A stretch of 8,606 nt of DNA, taken from contig DUHF01000300.1 in assembly GCA_013331015.1 (NCBI GenBank), positions 1 to 8,606 on the forward strand, written 5' to 3'. This DNA comes from Methanoregula sp. GTDB taxonomy: Archaea > Halobacteriota > Methanomicrobia > Methanomicrobiales > Methanospirillaceae. The number at the start of each line of letters is the position of its first letter. Within the stretch, counting starts at the first letter, position 1. Made by a program: the position numbers and the translations under genes. Under the pieces are notes generated by a model, which worked only from the letters and a program-made list of their open reading frames with translations, searched no databases and was not told where the DNA came from. Shown one piece after another: positions 6,269-8,606 of this stretch.

Positions 6269-8606
6269 TCCTTAACCTCCCGGTCACCCTCCGGGCCCTT
6301 GTGCACCGTTACGGTCCACGCCGTCCCGCTGCCGGCATCCAGCGTGATCGTCCCGTTCACCTGGTCGACGAGACTGGTCACCAGGCGCATGCCAAGCGAC
6401 GCAGTATTCTTCCAGTCCAGATCCGGGGGCATGCCGATACCGTCATCCCGGACCACCAGCGTTATCTGGTCCTCCCCGGTTGTGCCACTGATGCCGATTG
6501 TGCCTTCCCTTCCGTCCGGGAAGGCATGTTTGAGTGCATTGGACACCAGCTCGTTCATCAAAAGACCGAGCGGGACGGCGGTGTTGATATCAACCATGAT
6601 CTCCTCCATGGCAAAATCGAGTTTCACCCGCCGGGTATCGGTTCCAAAATACGAGATGAGCTGGGTGGCAAGGAAGCGGGTGTAATCGGCAAAATCGATC
6701 CGGGAGAGGCTCGTGGAACGGTAGAGTTTTTCATGGACAAGGGACATTGCCCGGACCCGGTTCTGCGTCTCGGAGATGATCTGCTTAATTGCGGGATCGT
6801 TTGTCTGGCGCATCTGGAGGTTGGTTAAGCTGATGATGATCTGGAGGTTGTTCTTCACCCGGTGGTGGATCTCCCGGAGGAGCACAACTTTCTCCTCCAG
6901 TGACGCCCGGATGGCGTCCTCGTCCTGCTTCTGCCGCGTGATGTCGTGGGCGGCAACGATGATCCGGTCATTGCTGCCCTCCCGGCCCCGGATCACGGTT
7001 GCATGCACGGACAGGGGCGTGATGTGCCCGTCGATCCGTTGTATCCGGACCAGATTCTCGATCCTGCCTTTCTCGAGCAGTCCGGCAAATGCGGACTGGA
7101 CCGTCCCATCCTCGACAAGGTACCCGAAGTACGGTGTACCGATCAGCTGATCCTTTGTGATGCCGGTCAGCATCTCCCCGGCAGTATTGACATCCAGGAT
7201 GATACCGTTTTTGTCGAGCACCACCATAAGGTCCGGGTTTGCCTCGATGACCGACCGGGTGTAGTCGAGGGATGCCTGCACGTTCTTCTCGGCTTCCCTG
7301 CGCTGGGCAACCTCTTCCTCTAGCGCCCGGGTCCGGTCTTTTACCATCAGTTCAAGGTTCTGGTTGATCCGGGCAAGGTCAGCTTCGGCTTCCTTGAGCC
7401 GGGAGATGTCCCGCATGGACTCGATCGCCCCGGTAACGGTCCCCTGCGAATCGATGAGGGGGGATGCAACCAGCGAGAGCGTCACCGGGCGATCGCTTTT
7501 AGGACTTCTGATCCTGGTCTCGGCAGTGATCGTATGCCCCTCCTTATGGATGCCGGTGTAGTTCATCCGCCCGGCATCAGGGTCCGGGTGAAGAACGAGA
7601 TCAATGAGGATCGGGCGCCTTATGCCATACAGCCAGAGGCTGTATTCATGGTCGCCTTTCCCGATCATTTCGGCCGCAGGAACCCCGCTGAGCTCCTCGA
7701 TCGCCCGGTTCCATGCAACAACGACACCATCACTGTCGATGACAAAGGTGGGATCGGGAAGGAAACTGATGATGTCAACAAAGAGCTGCCGGGACTCCCG
7801 AAGCGCATCCTCGGCTGCTTTGCGCTCGCTGATATCCAGGGTAAATCCGAGGATCGTGTCATTGGGGAGCCGGACGGTGCTCATAATGACCGGGCAATCG
7901 GATCCGTCCTTTTTCCTCAATCGCAATTCAACGCTCACCGAGGGTTCTGTCTTCAACCGCTCCTGTATCCTTGTGAACAGGTCCAGGGTTTGTTGTCGTT
8001 CATCGGGAAGAGCAAGATCAAGGATCGTCATGGACATCATCTCTTCATGGGAATAGCCCAGGAGGCGGAGTGCAGCGTCATTGACATCCAGGTACTGTCC
8101 TGAACTCTCGGCAACAAAGATTCCCACGGGAGAGTTGTCAACATAGGAGCGGTAGGTCTGTTGGGAGAGGCTGAGCGCAGTCTCCATCGCTTTTCGCTCG
8201 GTGATGTCCCGGATGATGCCGAGAACCTCCTGGTTGCTGAGGGCGACCACGCGTGCCTCGTACTGGCGCAGTCCCTGCGGGAGAACGAGCTCGTACTCAA
8301 AGAGCTGGAGCTTGTTCGTTTCCAGTGCCATCCCGAGATGGTACAGGATCGTGTCGGTCGATTCCTCACCAAACCCGGAATCGCGGATATTTGTGCCGAT
8401 GATGCGGTCGGCAGGAAGAGCCAGTGCCGCGTCGTTTGGCACCCGGACATCCCGATAGACACCGTCAGAGGATATGACAAACATCATATCCGGTATCGCC
8501 CTGATCAGCATCGCGTTCCGGTGCTCGCTCTCTTTTAGTGCTTCCTCTACCTGTTTGCGCTCGGTGATGTCAAGGACTATCCCCTCATAGTGGGTGATGG
8601 TGCCGG
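6265..8606 (-). CDS. Multi-PAS soluble sensor histidine kinase (HisKA_2 type), N-terminus outside window
   Basis: The frame is open to the window edge: 779 residues are visible, the first 31 upstream of the first in-window ATG (8511), so that ATG is not the real start. Numbering visible residues: the tail of one PAS (LDITERK, 11-17), then PAS domains at about 27-136, 145-262, 270-402 and 446-560, each ending in a DIT/DIS-type PAC motif. A charged coiled coil (DRTRALEEEV) lies at about 415-445, before the last PAS. The kinase core follows: REIHHRVKNNLQ with likely phospho-His 581, N-box NELVSNALKHAF (684-695), G1 box DDGIGMP from 720, and SLGMRLV. This is the HisKA_2/HATPase_c family, which autophosphorylates on His and passes phosphate to a receiver Asp. 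No membrane segment is seen, so it should be cytoplasmic; ligands are unknown. Its TGA stop overlaps the start of a 29-codon ORF leading to the next kinase. Confidence 0.95.
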   Translation of the reverse strand, partial: GTITHYEGIVLDITERKQVEEALKESEHRNAMLIRAIPDMMFVISSDGVYRDVRVPNDAALALPADRIIGTNIRDSGFGEESTDTILYHLGMALETNKLQLFEYELVLPQGLRQYEARVVALSNQEVLGIIRDITERKAMETALSLSQQTYRSYVDNSPVGIFVAESSGQYLDVNDAALRLLGYSHEEMMSMTILDLALPDERQQTLDLFTRIQERLKTEPSVSVELRLRKKDGSDCPVIMSTVRLPNDTILGFTLDISERKAAEDALRESRQLFVDIISFLPDPTFVIDSDGVVVAWNRAIEELSGVPAAEMIGKGDHEYSLWLYGIRRPILIDLVLHPDPDAGRMNYTGIHKEGHTITAETRIRSPKSDRPVTLSLVASPLIDSQGTVTGAIESMRDISRLKEAEADLARINQNLELMVKDRTRALEEEVAQRREAEKNVQASLDYTRSVIEANPDLMVVLDKNGIILDVNTAGEMLTGITKDQLIGTPYFGYLVEDGTVQSAFAGLLEKGRIENLVRIQRIDGHITPLSVHATVIRGREGSNDRIIVAAHDITRQKQDEDAIRASLEEKVVLLREIHHRVKNNLQIIISLTNLQMRQTNDPAIKQIISETQNRVRAMSLVHEKLYRSTSLSRIDFADYTRFLATQLISYFGTDTRRVKLDFAMEEIMVDINTAVPLGLLMNELVSNALKHAFPDGREGTIGISGTTGEDQITLVVRDDGIGMPPDLDWKNTASLGMRLVTSLVDQVNGTITLDAGSGTAWTVTVHKGPEGDREVKE

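Noticed and set aside
6265..8511. ATG at 8511 as the true start of the truncated kinase
   Set aside because: The frame stays open upstream to the window edge and encodes a PAC motif (LDITERK) typical of the end of a further PAS domain, so the start lies outside the window.

Overview
This window looks like euryarchaeal DNA, most likely from a methanogen of the Methanomicrobiales (a Methanoregula-like genome). That placement is inferred from three things: the archaeal TATA box upstream of one gene with GGAGG/GGTGA-type ribosome sites; soluble, many-PAS HisKA_2-type histidine kinases; and response regulators built as REC-PAS without a DNA-binding domain. No rRNA or housekeeping gene is present to confirm it.

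Every gene I can support is on the minus strand, so transcription runs from high to low coordinates. In that order: (1) a 5'-truncated multi-PAS histidine kinase, 8606-6265; (2) a 29-codon ORF, 6268-6179, joined to both kinases by 4-base ATGA overlaps and preceded by a strong GGAGG; (3) a complete 947-residue histidine kinase with five PAS domains, 6182-3339, two of them a recent tandem duplicate; (4) a REC-PAS-PAS response regulator, 3254-2121, behind a good TATA box with a perfect 12-bp palindrome abutting it; (5) a REC-PAS protein ending in a HisKA-like helical segment that lacks the phospho-accepting His, 1984-944; (6) a REC protein with an unrecognised helical tail, 944-324, whose start overlaps the previous stop; (7) the N-terminal 86 residues of another REC protein, 259-1, running out of the window.

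Together this is a cytoplasmic two-component signalling cluster: two soluble sensor kinases that could autophosphorylate and four potential phospho-acceptors. None of the four regulators shows a recognisable DNA-binding or enzymatic output in the visible sequence, so signalling probably ends in protein-protein contact or phosphate distribution. Which kinase talks to which receiver is not visible. Intergenic gaps are short (62 to 136 bases). Two carry promoter-like AT-rich sequence (before genes 4 and 5), the kinase-kinase gap is GC-rich and filled by the small ORF, and the gap before gene 7 is ambiguous. No RNA gene, mobile element or CRISPR array was seen. I see no wholly new system here; the most unusual items are the double-coupled 29-codon ORF, the half-homogenised PAS duplication, the operator-like palindrome and the pseudo-HisKA segment.
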